Source: Methanocella arvoryzae MRE50 (GTDB taxonomy: Archaea > Halobacteriota > Methanocellia > Methanocellales > Methanocellaceae). Taken from it: a stretch of 64,000 nt of DNA. The stretch's first letter is position 1. The number at the start of each line of letters is the position of its first letter. Shown here piece by piece: positions 8,221 to 17,073 of the stretch. The notes beneath the pieces were generated by a model. It was not told where the DNA came from. It searched no databases and saw only the letters and a list, made by a program, of their open reading frames with translations. Location: the NCBI RefSeq assembly GCF_000063445.1, contig NC_009464.1:1178001-1242000 (forward strand). Reading direction: 5' to 3'. The translations under genes were made by a program, and so were the position numbers.

Positions 8221-8575
8221 TGAATGGGAGAACATCGACACGATGATAAGGCCGCTGACAGCGAAAATATCAGGAAACGCCGTTAATTATTGCTGTAAGA
8301 GCGGATTCTCCCCATGCGGCGGCACGAAAACAGATAAGGGCACATGAGGATGGCCGGCGGAAAAAATAACACAGTTTCCGGGCCTGCAGATATATTCGTC
8401 ATTTGTCGTAATCGATCGCCAGGCCGGCGGAAAAATTAATGATCTGACGTGTGGCGAGGAAAATCTAATATAGCAGAACAATTGCTGAGCGGCCATGATT
8501 CAAAGCGGCCGCAAGGAACGGGTGTGTCTATGGGCGAAGAAAAATATTAATTGTATGAATATATAAATTATCATA
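8221..8575. other. Intergenic region with a direct GCCGGCGGAAAAA repeat
   Basis: No gene is convincing in this stretch. GGCCGGCGGAAAAA-type sequence occurs twice in the same direction, near 8353-8366 and 8422-8436. A minus-strand open frame (8287-8496) has no promoter, ribosome site or recognisable composition and is taken as chance. Confidence 0.45.
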
Positions 8576-9256
8576 ATGAACTCAATACGCCTCGTGCTCA
8601 GCGACTATGACCGGACATTTACGGACTCCAGCCTCCGTGTCGAGCCCGGGCTGGTGGACGCGATCATCAGGCTGAAGCGCAAGGGAACGCTGTTTTCCAT
8701 CGTTTCGGGGCGAAAGTACTCGTTCATGTACGACCTTTACCAGAGCATGGGCGGCGTGGTCGACTCCTTCATCGCCGAGAACGGCTGCGTGGGCTACGCG
8801 AACGGCCGGAAGCACTACATTGCACGGTCCGAGGGCAGGGAAGAGATGCTTGTCGGGCTCCGATCGCTCGATGTTCCGTACGACGCCGGGGACGTAGTCG
8901 TTTCCGTGAGTGTTGATTATGAGCGAGAGGTCGATCAAGTAATAAAGGGCTACCAGAACATGCACGTGGTCAGGAACGTGGATTCGCTGATGATTCTGCC
9001 GCACAGCGTCTCTAAGGCTACGGGCATACAGTGGCTGATGGGCGTGTACAACCTCACCCCGGTCCAGATGGCCTGCATTGGCGACGCCGAGAACGACCTG
9101 GAGATGCGCAGCCTCTGCTCCCTGATGGGAGCGGTCTGCAACGCGCTCCCCGCGGTGAAAAAAGAGTCGGACTACGTGTGCCGGCAAAGCTTCGGCTTCG
9201 GCCTGAAGGAATTTTTGGAATACATAGAGACGCGGGCCATAAAAACTATTGAATAA
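8576..9256 (+). CDS. HAD-superfamily phosphatase (archaeal phosphoglycolate phosphatase-like)
   Basis: A 226-residue HAD type IIB phosphatase. Motif I is SDYDRT (DxDxT) at residue 9, motif II SGR near residue 44, the Lys of motif III in SVSKATGIQW, and motif IV GDAENDLEM near residue 169. Archaeal proteins of this size and layout are annotated as phosphoglycolate phosphatase or as Cof-type sugar phosphatases; the substrate cannot be settled here. The ATG follows an AT-rich promoter closely and has no ribosome site, so the mRNA may be leaderless. The GH15 gene downstream has its own TATA box. Confidence 0.8.
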   Translation: MNSIRLVLSDYDRTFTDSSLRVEPGLVDAIIRLKRKGTLFSIVSGRKYSFMYDLYQSMGGVVDSFIAENGCVGYANGRKHYIARSEGREEMLVGLRSLDVPYDAGDVVVSVSVDYEREVDQVIKGYQNMHVVRNVDSLMILPHSVSKATGIQWLMGVYNLTPVQMACIGDAENDLEMRSLCSLMGAVCNALPAVKKESDYVCRQSFGFGLKEFLEYIETRAIKTIE

Positions 9257-9265
9257 TTTATATAA
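9257..9265 (+). promoter_or_regulatory. TATA box of the GH15 gene
   Basis: ATTTATATA begins about 30 nt before the ATG at 9288, so transcription is expected to start within a few bases of the start codon. Confidence 0.55.
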
Positions 9266-9287
9266 ATTGCAGGCGTAACCTTCTCAC

Positions 9288-11048
9288 ATGTACGGTATCA
9301 TCGGCAATGGCGAGACCTGCGCCTTCATCAGCATTTTCAGCTCGCTGGACTGGCTTTGTGTGCCCCGGTTCGACTCGCCCACCTTCTTCGCCCGGGCGCT
9401 GGACAGCACGAACGGTGGCTCGGTCACCCTGTCCTGGGAGATGGGCGGATCCACACTGCCATTCGAAGGGGGAGAGCAGCGGTACGTCGAGGACACCTGT
9501 GTCCTGGAGACGACGACCTACGTAGGGGACGACACAATCAGGGCCACCGATTTCATGCCGTGGGGCAAACGCCGGCTGTGGAGGATACTGGGCATCTCCG
9601 GCCCGGACAGGCTCAAGCTCCACATAAACATCGACCCGAGGCCCGACTACAACCGCGCCATCCCGGAAATGGCGACAGGCGAAAATGACATCACTCTGTC
9701 TGTACCTGGCCAGGCGATCAGGATCTCGACCACCGAAAAGCCGTCCATCAGGAAAAGCCGGCTCACCTTCGACGTCGAGCCGCCGCTCACGATACCGTTG
9801 CTTCTCACGTACGGCGAAACCCCGGAAGAGTGCCACAAGGAGGCGAAGCGGGCCGACTTCCTCAAAGACCATCAGGCCGACCTCCGCTTCTGGCGGTGCT
9901 ACGCCTCCAAAGCGCACCCGGTCTTCGAGCTCAGCCCCAGGTTACACTATTATTACATGCGCTCGCTGCTGGTGCTGAAACAGCTCATCTACGACCCCAC
10001 AGGCGCCATCCTGGCAGCCCCCACGACCTCGTTCCCCGAGGTCGTCGGGAAGGACTCCAACTGGGACTACCGCTTCTGCTGGGTGAGAGACGGCGCCTAC
10101 AGTGCCGAAGCGCTGGTACTGGCAGGCATGAAAGCCGAGTCCCGCAAGCTCCTCGACTTTTTACTCCGCATAGCCAGCAAAGAGGGTAAGCCGTACCCGT
10201 ATCCGCTCGTATCCATCGACGGCGATCTGAACGGCACAGAGGAAGTGCTGCTGGACTCCCTGGTCGGCTTCGGCAACAGCCGCCCGGTCCGGATAGGCAA
10301 TAAGGCCGTGGATCAGAAGCAGAACGACCTGGAAGGTGAGGTCATCCACGCCCTCTCGCTGTACGACAGGTATTCCGGGGATACGGAATACGTGCCAGAG
10401 CACTTCGGCGAGATCGAGCGTATAGTGGACTACGTCGCCAGCCACTGGACCGAGAAGGACGCCGGTATCTGGGAGTTCAGGAGAGAGGACATGGACTACG
10501 TCCACAGCAAAACAATGTGCTGGGCGGCGCTGGAACATGGTGCCCGGCTTGCCCTCCGGGTGGACAGGGAAGACCTGGCCAGGCGGTGGAGGCACGAGTC
10601 GAACGCGATAAGAGAAGACGTGATCGCCAACGGCTGGTCGGAAAAGAGGAAGTGCTTCAAGCGTGCGTACCAGGACGAGGCCTACGATGCCTCGATACTG
10701 GCCATACCACTGATGAACATGCTGCCCGTTACAGATCCGCTGGTGAGGACGAGCGTCAAGAGCATCACCGATCACCTGGGCACCGGAGGCTTACTAAAAA
10801 GATTCGAGGAAGAGCCGGGGGCGTTCATGCTATCCTCATTATGGCTCGCGCAGGTCATGATGAAGAAGGGGAAAGTGGTGAACTCGCTGGACATCATTAA
10901 CAGAGCTGCGCGATATGCATCCAGCGATTTAGGGCTGTTCGCCGAAGAGTATGATATGTATTACCAGCGGCTGGTGGGGAACATCCCGCAGTCGTTCTCG
11001 CATGAGGAGTTCGTTAAATCGATACACTATCTGCTGGGGAAAGAATAA
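9288..11048 (+). CDS. Glycoside hydrolase family 15 (glucoamylase/trehalase-like)
   Basis: A 586-residue cytosolic enzyme. The N-terminal beta-sandwich begins YGIIGNGETCAFISIFSSLDWLCVPRFDSP, split at the usual DWLC-PRFDS signature. The (alpha/alpha)6 catalytic domain follows with APTTSFPE, NWDYRFCWVRDG, then DAGIWEFR with the likely acid Glu, and FAEEYD with the likely base. The family acts on alpha-glucosidic bonds, in archaea on maltodextrins or trehalose; which one is not decided. There is no signal peptide, so it works on an internal store. The gene stands tail to tail with a GT4 gene. Confidence 0.9.
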   Translation: MYGIIGNGETCAFISIFSSLDWLCVPRFDSPTFFARALDSTNGGSVTLSWEMGGSTLPFEGGEQRYVEDTCVLETTTYVGDDTIRATDFMPWGKRRLWRILGISGPDRLKLHINIDPRPDYNRAIPEMATGENDITLSVPGQAIRISTTEKPSIRKSRLTFDVEPPLTIPLLLTYGETPEECHKEAKRADFLKDHQADLRFWRCYASKAHPVFELSPRLHYYYMRSLLVLKQLIYDPTGAILAAPTTSFPEVVGKDSNWDYRFCWVRDGAYSAEALVLAGMKAESRKLLDFLLRIASKEGKPYPYPLVSIDGDLNGTEEVLLDSLVGFGNSRPVRIGNKAVDQKQNDLEGEVIHALSLYDRYSGDTEYVPEHFGEIERIVDYVASHWTEKDAGIWEFRREDMDYVHSKTMCWAALEHGARLALRVDREDLARRWRHESNAIREDVIANGWSEKRKCFKRAYQDEAYDASILAIPLMNMLPVTDPLVRTSVKSITDHLGTGGLLKRFEEEPGAFMLSSLWLAQVMMKKGKVVNSLDIINRAARYASSDLGLFAEEYDMYYQRLVGNIPQSFSHEEFVKSIHYLLGKE

Positions 11049-11085
11049 TGGAGGGCCTGATACAGGCCCGGCTACCTCCAATGTG

Positions 11086-12393
11086 TTATCCCGTCAGCAG
11101 TGATTCACCGGCCCCCGAGTTATCCTTCATCCTCTTCTTCAGGTGGATGGTATCGTAGATCTGGCAGTGATCTTTGTAGCCCCGCTCCACGCAGAACTTC
11201 GTGTGCACCAGCTCCTTACCAATATTCCCCATCTGCTTCCGCAGCTCAGGGTTCTCTATCAGTGAGCTGATGTACTGTGCGAGCTCCTCATGTTCGGTCG
11301 GCTTGAATAAAAAGCCGTTCACCCCGTCCACGATCTGCTCGGGGATGCCGCCGATGTTGGAGCCTATGAGAGGCTTGCCGAAGCACATTGCCTCCGATAA
11401 GACGAGGCCGAAGCCTTCGTTGATGGACGGCAGCACTACCATGTCGCAGGCGTCGTAGCCGGCCAGCAGGTCATCCTGGCAGACCTTGCCAAGGAACTTG
11501 ACCTTGTCCGCCACGCCAAGCTCGGCTGCCAGCGCTTTCAGGCTCTCGACCCTCTCGTTCCGGCCCATGAGCTTCTTCGTCAGCGAGCCGTTCCCGATAA
11601 ATGCACAGCTCGTATCGGGGTGCTTCTTCACCACTTCTGCCAGGGCTTTGATCAGGTATTCCTGGCCTTTTCTCGGGTCCATCCGGGAAACGCACAGGAT
11701 TAGATTATCCTTCTCCGGTATGCCGAACTTTTCCCGGAAGTTGTTGGGGCCAGCGAAACAATAGTTAGTGGTTTCAATGAACGGGTTGATCTTGGTCACC
11801 TTGTCCGGGCTCAGCCCGCTCTCCACGGCCGTCCGGACGTACTCGTCCGTCGAAAAGATCACCTGATCGTAGTAGCGCAGGTACCTCACCATGAAATCCC
11901 GCCAGTCTGCAGGCATGGCGTTCGTGAACGGCACGTGCCAGGTGAAGACCAGAGGCACGTCGATTTCATCCTTGAGCAGGAAGGCCAGGGGCATCACCTG
12001 GAAGTCGTGGACGTGCAGGATGTCGAACTGTTCTGTCTGGTAGACTTCCTTGACTTTCTCGTACATGGCCAGGTTGAACCCGAGGTAATCGTAGTACCCG
12101 TAATCGAACCGGTCGTCGACGCTGACCGGAGCCTTGCTACCGTGAGTGGTATCGATGATCAGTTCCTTGAACTTAAGATAGCCGTCCATGGACTCCCTGA
12201 GCCCGGGGGACTCGGCCATACGGTAAATCCGGATGTTATCGACCACTTCGTAGTCCGACATTTCCGGCGTTTTGTAATGGATGACGATCATCTCGTCACC
12301 CCTCCCGATCAAATGCTTGCCGAGGGCCTGAAGGTACCTCGTCACCCCACCAACGTATGGATAAAATGACTGGGAGACAGAACAAATTTTCAT
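11086..12393 (-). CDS. Glycosyltransferase family 4
   Basis: A 435-residue GT-B glycosyltransferase. It opens KICSVSQSFYPYVGGVTRYL, the N-terminal loop of GT4 enzymes. VFTWHVPF follows, then CVSRMDPRKGQEYLIKAL at the start of the nucleotide-sugar domain, and the E-x7-E motif in PSINEGFGLVLSEAM. Donor and acceptor are unknown; lipid- or surface-glycan synthesis is common for such enzymes. The ATG at 12393 is used because an AAATATAC box at about 12423-12430 (minus) places the transcript start just ahead of it. Confidence 0.88.
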   Translation of the reverse strand: MKICSVSQSFYPYVGGVTRYLQALGKHLIGRGDEMIVIHYKTPEMSDYEVVDNIRIYRMAESPGLRESMDGYLKFKELIIDTTHGSKAPVSVDDRFDYGYYDYLGFNLAMYEKVKEVYQTEQFDILHVHDFQVMPLAFLLKDEIDVPLVFTWHVPFTNAMPADWRDFMVRYLRYYDQVIFSTDEYVRTAVESGLSPDKVTKINPFIETTNYCFAGPNNFREKFGIPEKDNLILCVSRMDPRKGQEYLIKALAEVVKKHPDTSCAFIGNGSLTKKLMGRNERVESLKALAAELGVADKVKFLGKVCQDDLLAGYDACDMVVLPSINEGFGLVLSEAMCFGKPLIGSNIGGIPEQIVDGVNGFLFKPTEHEELAQYISSLIENPELRKQMGNIGKELVHTKFCVERGYKDHCQIYDTIHLKKRMKDNSGAGESLLTG

Positions 12394-12619
12394 AAACACG
12401 GGTATTTTTATCTAAGAATAAGTATATTTTCCGAATTTTAGCACGGGAAAGTACGGTGATTAGTGGTAGTAGAGCGTTAGGTGCGATTAGTATAGAAAGA
12501 AGATAATTGAATCTGCATACGCCGAAACTGCAATCGGCTATCAGTTAGAGGACGGGAGTTGAAGTTGATACAAGACATTACAACAACAAACAACAAATCA
12601 GATAATATATCTAAACGCT

Positions 12620-12847
12620 GGTCGACGGCCGACCCTTCGGGTCGTCCTACTCCGGTTTTTCGGGTGCTGCGCCGTCAGGGCCGGGCTCGCACCCCCGCAA
12701 CGAAAGCCCGGCGGGCGCTATCGCTGCCGCCGGTTTACGTTGCTTCGCAAGCCCTAAACACCGCCACCTACGGTAGGCGGTCATTGCCCTGCCGCCTCCG
12801 CATCCCTTCGCTACGCTCCGGGCAGACCCGAAAAACCTCCGTCGACC
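12620..12847. repeat. GC-rich palindromic element, copy 1
   Basis: The ends are inverted: GGTCGACGG (12620) pairs with CCGTCGACC (12839), and GGTTTTTCGGGT (12654) pairs with ACCCGAAAAACC (12826). A small hairpin, CGACCC TTC GGGTCG, lies between the two left-arm blocks. The 160-bp interior has further small hairpins such as TTGCTTCGCAA. No open frame looks real. Confidence 0.65.
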
Positions 12848-12903
12848 ACATATCCATAAAACTTGTTGTATCGGCGAATCTATGCAACCTGAAAGGTTTA
12901 GCG

Positions 12904-13147
12904 GTCGGCGAGGCGTTTCGGGCTTGTCCTGCCCATCAGGGCAGGATACGGAGATGACGGGGCAATGGGCGACTGCCATATACAGTCGGCGCCTGCTGAA
13001 AGCGGCGTTGCTTAGCGCTTGCGAAGGAGGGTCGACTGGCGCAGCCGAAGGCGCAGCCAGGTCGTCCTACGAGGGTGCGAGCGCGGCCCCGGCATCGGGG
13101 TACCCGAAACGACGAGTAGCCCGCCATCAGGCGGGCGTCGACCCGCT
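12904..13147. repeat. GC-rich palindromic element, copy 2 (inverted relative to copy 1)
   Basis: GTTTCGGG (12915-12922) pairs with CCCGAAAC (13103-13110). Read on the minus strand, the right end shows GGTCGACG, a small hairpin (CCCGCC/GGCGGG), TACTCG and then GTTTCGGGTACC, matching block by block the left end of copy 1. The two are diverged paralogues lying head to head about 55 bp apart. Confidence 0.6.
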
Positions 13148-13245
13148 TAGGATATTAACAACAAATAGGATAATTGTTGTCGAATTGTTAAAAAGAGTGA
13201 GAAATATGGACTCGGTTAGTCCGAGCCCGTTGCATAGTATTTTTA

Positions 13246-14538
13246 TTACGGGTTAAACCGGCTGATCGTCCTCGGGTAGGGTATCGTGTCCCGAATGTGC
13301 TCCTGGTTACATATCCACCGGACGAGGCGTTCTGCACCCATGCCGAAGCCGGAGTGTGGAACGGAACCATAGCGACGTAAGTCCAGATACCAGCCGTACT
13401 TCGCCGGGTCCTCGCCCTGCTTTCTGATCCGCTCCTCCAGGAGAGCCAGGTCCGTCTCACGTTCGCTGCCGCCGATGATCTCGCCGAAGCCTCTGGGCGC
13501 GATCATGTCGACGTTGAGGACTTTGGCATTACCTGCGTCCTTCATGTAGAAGGCCTTGACTTCGAGCGGGTACTCGGTGATGAACAGCGGCTTATCATAG
13601 TGCATCGAAAGCTGGCGCTCCTCGTGGGTGCCGAAGTCGTCACCCCACTTGAAATCGAAGCCGTCTGCCTGTAAGATTTTGACTGCCTCGTCGTACGTAA
13701 TACGGGGGAAGGGGGGCTTCAGGTTCTTGAAGTATTCAGGATCGCTGCCCAGCATCCTGAGCTCTTCATGACGCTCTTCAGCTGTCTTGTTACACACGTA
13801 GGAGACAAGCTGCTCCAGCATGTCGATCATCTCGTATAAGCCGACCCACGCCATCTCGCCTTCGATGTGCCAGTACTCAGCCAGATGCCTCGTGGTCCTG
13901 GATTTTTCCGCCCTGAAGGACGGGGTGACGGAGTAGACCTTTTCCAGGCCAAAGATGAGGGACTCGAGATAGAGCTGGGCGCTCTGGGACAGGTACGCCT
14001 TCTCGTCGAAATACTTGAGCTCGAACAGCGTAGAGCCGCCTTCGCAAGAGCTGGACATGATGATGGGGGGAGTGACCTCGTAGAAGCCGCTGGCGCGGAA
14101 CCATTCTCTACAGGAGCTGAGCACCGAGTCCTTCACCTTCATGATGGCGACGAGCTCTTTGCTCCTGATGTGCAGGTGTCTTAAATCGAGCAGCACCTCG
14201 GGGTTGTGGCCCTCGCCGAAAATCGGGTAGTCCCGGGACGCTCCGACGATCTTCACATCAGTGGCCACCAGCTCCCGCCCGCCCGGGGCTCTCGGGTCCG
14301 TGCGGACCTTGCCTTTGATGATCGTAGAAGCCTCAAGCGACAGTGCATCTGCTTCCCGCAGGGCGTCGTCGCAGACGTTGCCTTTCTTAGTGGTGACCTG
14401 GATCTCGCCCGAGCTGTCCCGTATGACCGTAAAGACGATCTTGCCGCTGGACCGGTTCTTCACGACCCAGCCGCCGACCTGGACCTCCTCGCCGTCCGGG
14501 TACTTGCCGGCCAGGATGTCCTTGATTTTCACGAACAT
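13246..14538 (-). CDS. asnS: Asparaginyl-tRNA synthetase
   Basis: A class IIb aminoacyl-tRNA synthetase of 430 residues. The OB-fold anticodon-binding domain (VQVGGWVVKNRSSGKIVF) is followed by motif 2 (PSFRAEKSRTTRHLAEYWHIE) split over its loop, and motif 3 near the C-terminus (GFGMGAERLVRW). The sequence is of the AsnRS type that groups with archaeal enzymes; a discriminating or non-discriminating AspRS is less likely because of PLFITEYP and the LRRYGSVPHSGFG ending. GTGAT before the ATG at 14538 may serve as ribosome site; a GTG at 14547 is an alternative start. Single gene. Confidence 0.87.
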   Translation of the reverse strand: MFVKIKDILAGKYPDGEEVQVGGWVVKNRSSGKIVFTVIRDSSGEIQVTTKKGNVCDDALREADALSLEASTIIKGKVRTDPRAPGGRELVATDVKIVGASRDYPIFGEGHNPEVLLDLRHLHIRSKELVAIMKVKDSVLSSCREWFRASGFYEVTPPIIMSSSCEGGSTLFELKYFDEKAYLSQSAQLYLESLIFGLEKVYSVTPSFRAEKSRTTRHLAEYWHIEGEMAWVGLYEMIDMLEQLVSYVCNKTAEERHEELRMLGSDPEYFKNLKPPFPRITYDEAVKILQADGFDFKWGDDFGTHEERQLSMHYDKPLFITEYPLEVKAFYMKDAGNAKVLNVDMIAPRGFGEIIGGSERETDLALLEERIRKQGEDPAKYGWYLDLRRYGSVPHSGFGMGAERLVRWICNQEHIRDTIPYPRTISRFNP

Positions 14539-14635
14539 GTCAATCACTGCTAAAGGAGATACATGGCTGGCATCGATAAAAAGCTTTTAGCGTGCCAAAG
14601 AGGTGCACGGTAAGTTAGAGTTGCAAAGGCGCAAA

Positions 14636-14766
14636 GCACTCGCGTAATGAAAAATGGGATATTTATGTAGAGGCTATGAAAAATTGAAAGTCGGCCCTAT
14701 GTGAGTCGAAAATACCGCCAGGCTCGCCAAGAGGCCAAGCTCGCCAAGAGCTAATTTTTCATGGAA
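14636..14766 (+). repeat. GCCAAG-unit repeat (class D), copy 1
   Basis: Order of blocks: GCACTCGCGTAATGAAAAAT, GGGATATTT, AGGCTATGAAAAATTG, GTCGAAAATACCGCCAGG, then tandem GCCAAGAGGCCAAGCTCGCC and AGCTAATTTTTCATGGAAC. The same blocks recur on the minus strand at 59591-59854. Confidence 0.7.
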
Positions 14767-14807
14767 CTTAGGGAGAAGAGACGTCAGGCCGCAAAGATGC
14801 TAAGTAG

Positions 14808-14880
14808 ACTGTCTTATAATTCATTCTGGTTGCCCGTTAAGATAATCCACTACCCAAACGTATAATTTAATCCCTGCCAG
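14808..14880 (+). repeat. Solo end resembling the terminal repeat of the 1180-1532 element
   Basis: GACTGTCTTATAATTCAT at about 14814 closely matches the inner and outer bases of the MITE-like terminal repeat (GGCTGTCTCTTAATTCAT). No opposite end is evident before the Fae gene, so this is either a degenerate copy or a solo end. Confidence 0.4.
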
Positions 14881-14929
14881 GATGTTCGCCTTTTGAACGC
14901 CTGCGAATGCAGGCGTTCTCGAAGGCGAT
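14881..14929. repeat. GATGTTCGCC-type small palindrome, copy 2
   Basis: GATGTTCGCC and GAACGCCTGCGAATGCAGGC are followed by GTTC and a closing GGCGAT. The core forms a perfect small stem, and the ends GATGTTCGCC/GGCGAT pair loosely. It matches the copies near 1403 and 36019. Confidence 0.6.
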
Positions 14930-14974
14930 CCGCACACTATCGCTGCGCTGTGCGTTCTCCGATTGCTATGATTC

Positions 14975-15158
14975 GGTGAGACAGCAACACGAACGCTGCG
15001 CTGTGCTGGGACACAGATTTAACAGATCGTACAGATTGCACAGATGAACGCAATAGATAAAACAGGTAACGGTCACCTTTACCCGACTGATTCGACGACC
15101 ATCTGTGTCAATCTGTGCTATCTGAGCAATCTGTGACCCTGGCACAGCGCAGTGATCG
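14975..15158. repeat. ACAGATT-unit palindromic module, copy 2
   Basis: Left outer arm GGTGAGACAGCAACACGAAC plus GCTGCGCTGTGC; inner tandem ACAGATT units; loop containing AAAACAGGTAACGGTCACC; inner arm of CAATCTGTG units; right outer arm GGCACAGCGCAG. It ends 10 nt from the fae stop codon and could fold into a large 3' hairpin on that transcript. Confidence 0.7.
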
Positions 15159-15168
15159 TAAGGAGTTA

Positions 15169-15660
15169 TCACGCGAACGGATGCTTAGCAGTCTTGCGCC
15201 GGGCGAGGATCTCGTCGATCTTCGGCTCGCCGTCGAAGGCCCGCTTGATAGCCAGCTTCGTGGCCTCATAGTTGTAGTCGTAGATCTTCTGTTTATCCTT
15301 CGCGTCCCAGTGGATGAAGACGGAGACGATGAGGAGCAGGTCTTCTGCCTGTCCCTTCGGAATGACCCCCTCGGACACACAGTCAGTGACTGCGTTGGCG
15401 ACCGCGGCCTGGGCTGGCCCGAACATGAGGGTCGCCTGGGAGGCGTTCTTGATGGTCACCTTGTTGGCCATCAGCGTGGACGGCTTGCAGGGCAGGTTCG
15501 GCTCCAGCACTGCCAGTAGTGGAGAGTGGCCCATTGCCGGCTGCATCAGCGCGGACATGAAGGCCGTCTCGAAAGGCGTGCCTTTCAGCCCGATGGCCAG
15601 GTCGATGTGAGCCACTTCGTTGCCTTCGCCCACAAGGGCTTCGCCGATTAGAGATTTCAT
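15169..15660 (-). CDS. fae: Formaldehyde-activating enzyme (Fae family)
   Basis: Fae condenses formaldehyde with tetrahydromethanopterin to methylene-H4MPT. The 163 residues contain the family core: [17 protein letters not shown] at the N-terminus with the catalytic-region His and the substrate-loop Lys, [21 protein letters not shown] in the middle, and the conserved helical end. In methanogens Fae serves formaldehyde released by the reverse ribulose-monophosphate pathway or detoxification; that role is inferred. The ATG at 15660 is 20 nt after the stop of the helical protein gene, so the two are likely one operon. Confidence 0.9.
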   Translation of the reverse strand: MKSLIGEALVGEGNEVAHIDLAIGLKGTPFETAFMSALMQPAMGHSPLLAVLEPNLPCKPSTLMANKVTIKNASQATLMFGPAQAAVANAVTDCVSEGVIPKGQAEDLLLIVSVFIHWDAKDKQKIYDYNYEATKLAIKRAFDGEPKIDEILARRKTAKHPFA

Positions 15661-15680
15661 GGTGTTGTCCCCCTATCGCG

Positions 15681-16067
15681 CTATCCTGAGATCTGCCCGT
15701 GCTTCCGCCGGACGTACTCCCGGCACATCTCGAAGAACACGTCGACGTCCGCATCCTCGACGTTGGTCAGGTGCCGGGTGACCAGGGCCTCGTACCGGTC
15801 GAGAAAGTCCATGGTGGTATCGATCTTCTTGCTTTCCTTCCTGATCAGGTTATAGAGCCAGTCGCAGTAGAGCCGGACCGTATTCGGGTCCCTCGACGGG
15901 CCTTCCTCCAGCAGGTCCAGCAGGCCTTCGCTCACGGCCAGGGCGATCTGCTCGGCGGGCTGGCCTTTTCCCTGGAAGTACGAAGCGGTCCTGAACTCGC
16001 TGGCAGCGGCTCTGTTGATGCGATCTCTGAATTTACCCAAATCGATCCTGGTTTTATCTGATAACAT
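15681..16067 (-). CDS. Hypothetical helical protein upstream of fae
   Basis: A charged, almost wholly helical protein of 128 residues with no metal, nucleotide or membrane motif. A central stretch (LYCDWLYNLIRKESKKI) and the C-terminal part (VDVFFEMCREYVRRKHG) look amphipathic, suggesting a helix bundle or a partner-binding protein. It sits 20 nt before fae on the same strand. GGGGAGA lies about 10 nt before the ATG at 16067, and a TAATAATTA box near 16095 is a plausible promoter. I do not recognise the family. Confidence 0.6.
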   Translation of the reverse strand: MLSDKTRIDLGKFRDRINRAAASEFRTASYFQGKGQPAEQIALAVSEGLLDLLEEGPSRDPNTVRLYCDWLYNLIRKESKKIDTTMDFLDRYEALVTRHLTNVEDADVDVFFEMCREYVRRKHGQISG

Positions 16068-16287
16068 GATCTCGTCTCCCCGGGCCTGTTAATTATTACA
16101 GCGGGCGTATATGCTATGTATCGTTCCCACCTACGCAGTGTAGATGCATATACGTATGTGCCGGATCGTACATAGACAGGGAGATATTCCCGTGCCAGGA
16201 GATGCCGGCTTGTGAGCTACAGTATGTGGCGATAACAGGTAGGTAGATAGGAAACCTTATGTTACAGCCTGCTACTATGTTATACTC

Positions 16288-17025
16288 ATGAAGTCCATGG
16301 AGCACAGGCTCTGGTTTCTGCTGTTTGTCACGCTGGGCAACGGCCTTGTCGTCCTGCTGTTGCTGCTACATAGCATCGAGCCGGCGATCAGCCTGTGGTC
16401 GATGCCGTTCAGGTACATCCTTATCGGCCCCGCCATCGCCACTGCATATTTGTTCGCACTGGCCGTGGCCGTATCCAGCCTGCTCATCCCGGCTATGGCC
16501 GACGGCTACCTGCTGCGGCTTAAAAAGCGGCTGATCTCGCCCACGTGGCTGATCTGGTCGATGGCCAGGCTGATCCTGTCGCTCATCCTCATAGTAACCA
16601 TGGATATGATCTGGATAGGCATAGCCCTGTACTATTCTTTAAGCAGCCAGCATGTGGCGCTGGACACGTTTATCAACAGCTTTGGCCTGCTCCTGGGCAT
16701 CATGAACCTGATCCTCGTCGGAAAAGTCTTCCTTGTCTACATCTACGGCCACATGAGCAGCAAATGGCCGGTTGTACTGCTCGACGGCCTGGCCTCGCTG
16801 ATCATCGCGCTGGTCCTCGCATGCGTCATCCTCATATCGCCGTTCGACGGCCTGCTGCCGTTTTCCATCGTGCTGCTGATGCGGGTGATCATGGGCGGGT
16901 TCTGCATACTCCAGGCCACCGATGCCGCCGCACGGATAACCCGGGCGTTCGAGTACAGGTTTGCGGAGAAGAGCCTGCAGGAGGACGTTTGCTGGTACGA
17001 GCCGGCAGGCTACAACGCCTCGTAA
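16288..17025 (+). CDS. Multi-pass membrane protein, unknown function
   Basis: A 245-residue hydrophobic protein with about six membrane helices (for example LLFVTLGNGLVVLLLLL near residue 11, then LIWSMARLILSLILIVTMDM and LASLIIALVLACVILI). Charged residues are few and lie in loops (LRLKKRL, SSKWP). The C-terminus is a soluble 30-residue stretch ending EDVCWYEPAGYNAS. It is not like a transporter family I know. The ATG follows a weak TATA element at about 16255. It stands alone, divergent from the fae operon and convergent with the surface-protein gene downstream. Confidence 0.65.
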   Translation: MKSMEHRLWFLLFVTLGNGLVVLLLLLHSIEPAISLWSMPFRYILIGPAIATAYLFALAVAVSSLLIPAMADGYLLRLKKRLISPTWLIWSMARLILSLILIVTMDMIWIGIALYYSLSSQHVALDTFINSFGLLLGIMNLILVGKVFLVYIYGHMSSKWPVVLLDGLASLIIALVLACVILISPFDGLLPFSIVLLMRVIMGGFCILQATDAAARITRAFEYRFAEKSLQEDVCWYEPAGYNAS

Positions 17026-17073
17026 GTGCCGGGTTTTCAAAAGAAAAATAAAAAGAGGATACGCTTATTCAGC

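Larger units (their letters stand above)
12400..13245. other. Long gene-poor region dominated by two palindromic elements
   Basis: No convincing gene lies between the GT4 gene and asnS. The stretch 12400-12600 is AT-rich and featureless. From 12620 to 13147 there are two GC-rich palindromic elements (described separately). Short AACAACAAA runs lie outside them near 12590 and 13156. The open frames in both strands here merely reflect GC-rich repeat sequence. Confidence 0.55.

Noticed and set aside
8287-8496. 69-codon minus-strand open frame upstream of the HAD gene
   Set aside because: No start signals; includes a direct repeat and lies in a region without conserved protein pattern.
12559-13256. 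Open frames in both strands in the GT4-asnS gap
   Set aside because: They run through palindromic GC-rich repeats and read as low-quality Arg/Pro/Ser-rich sequence on both strands; no promoter.
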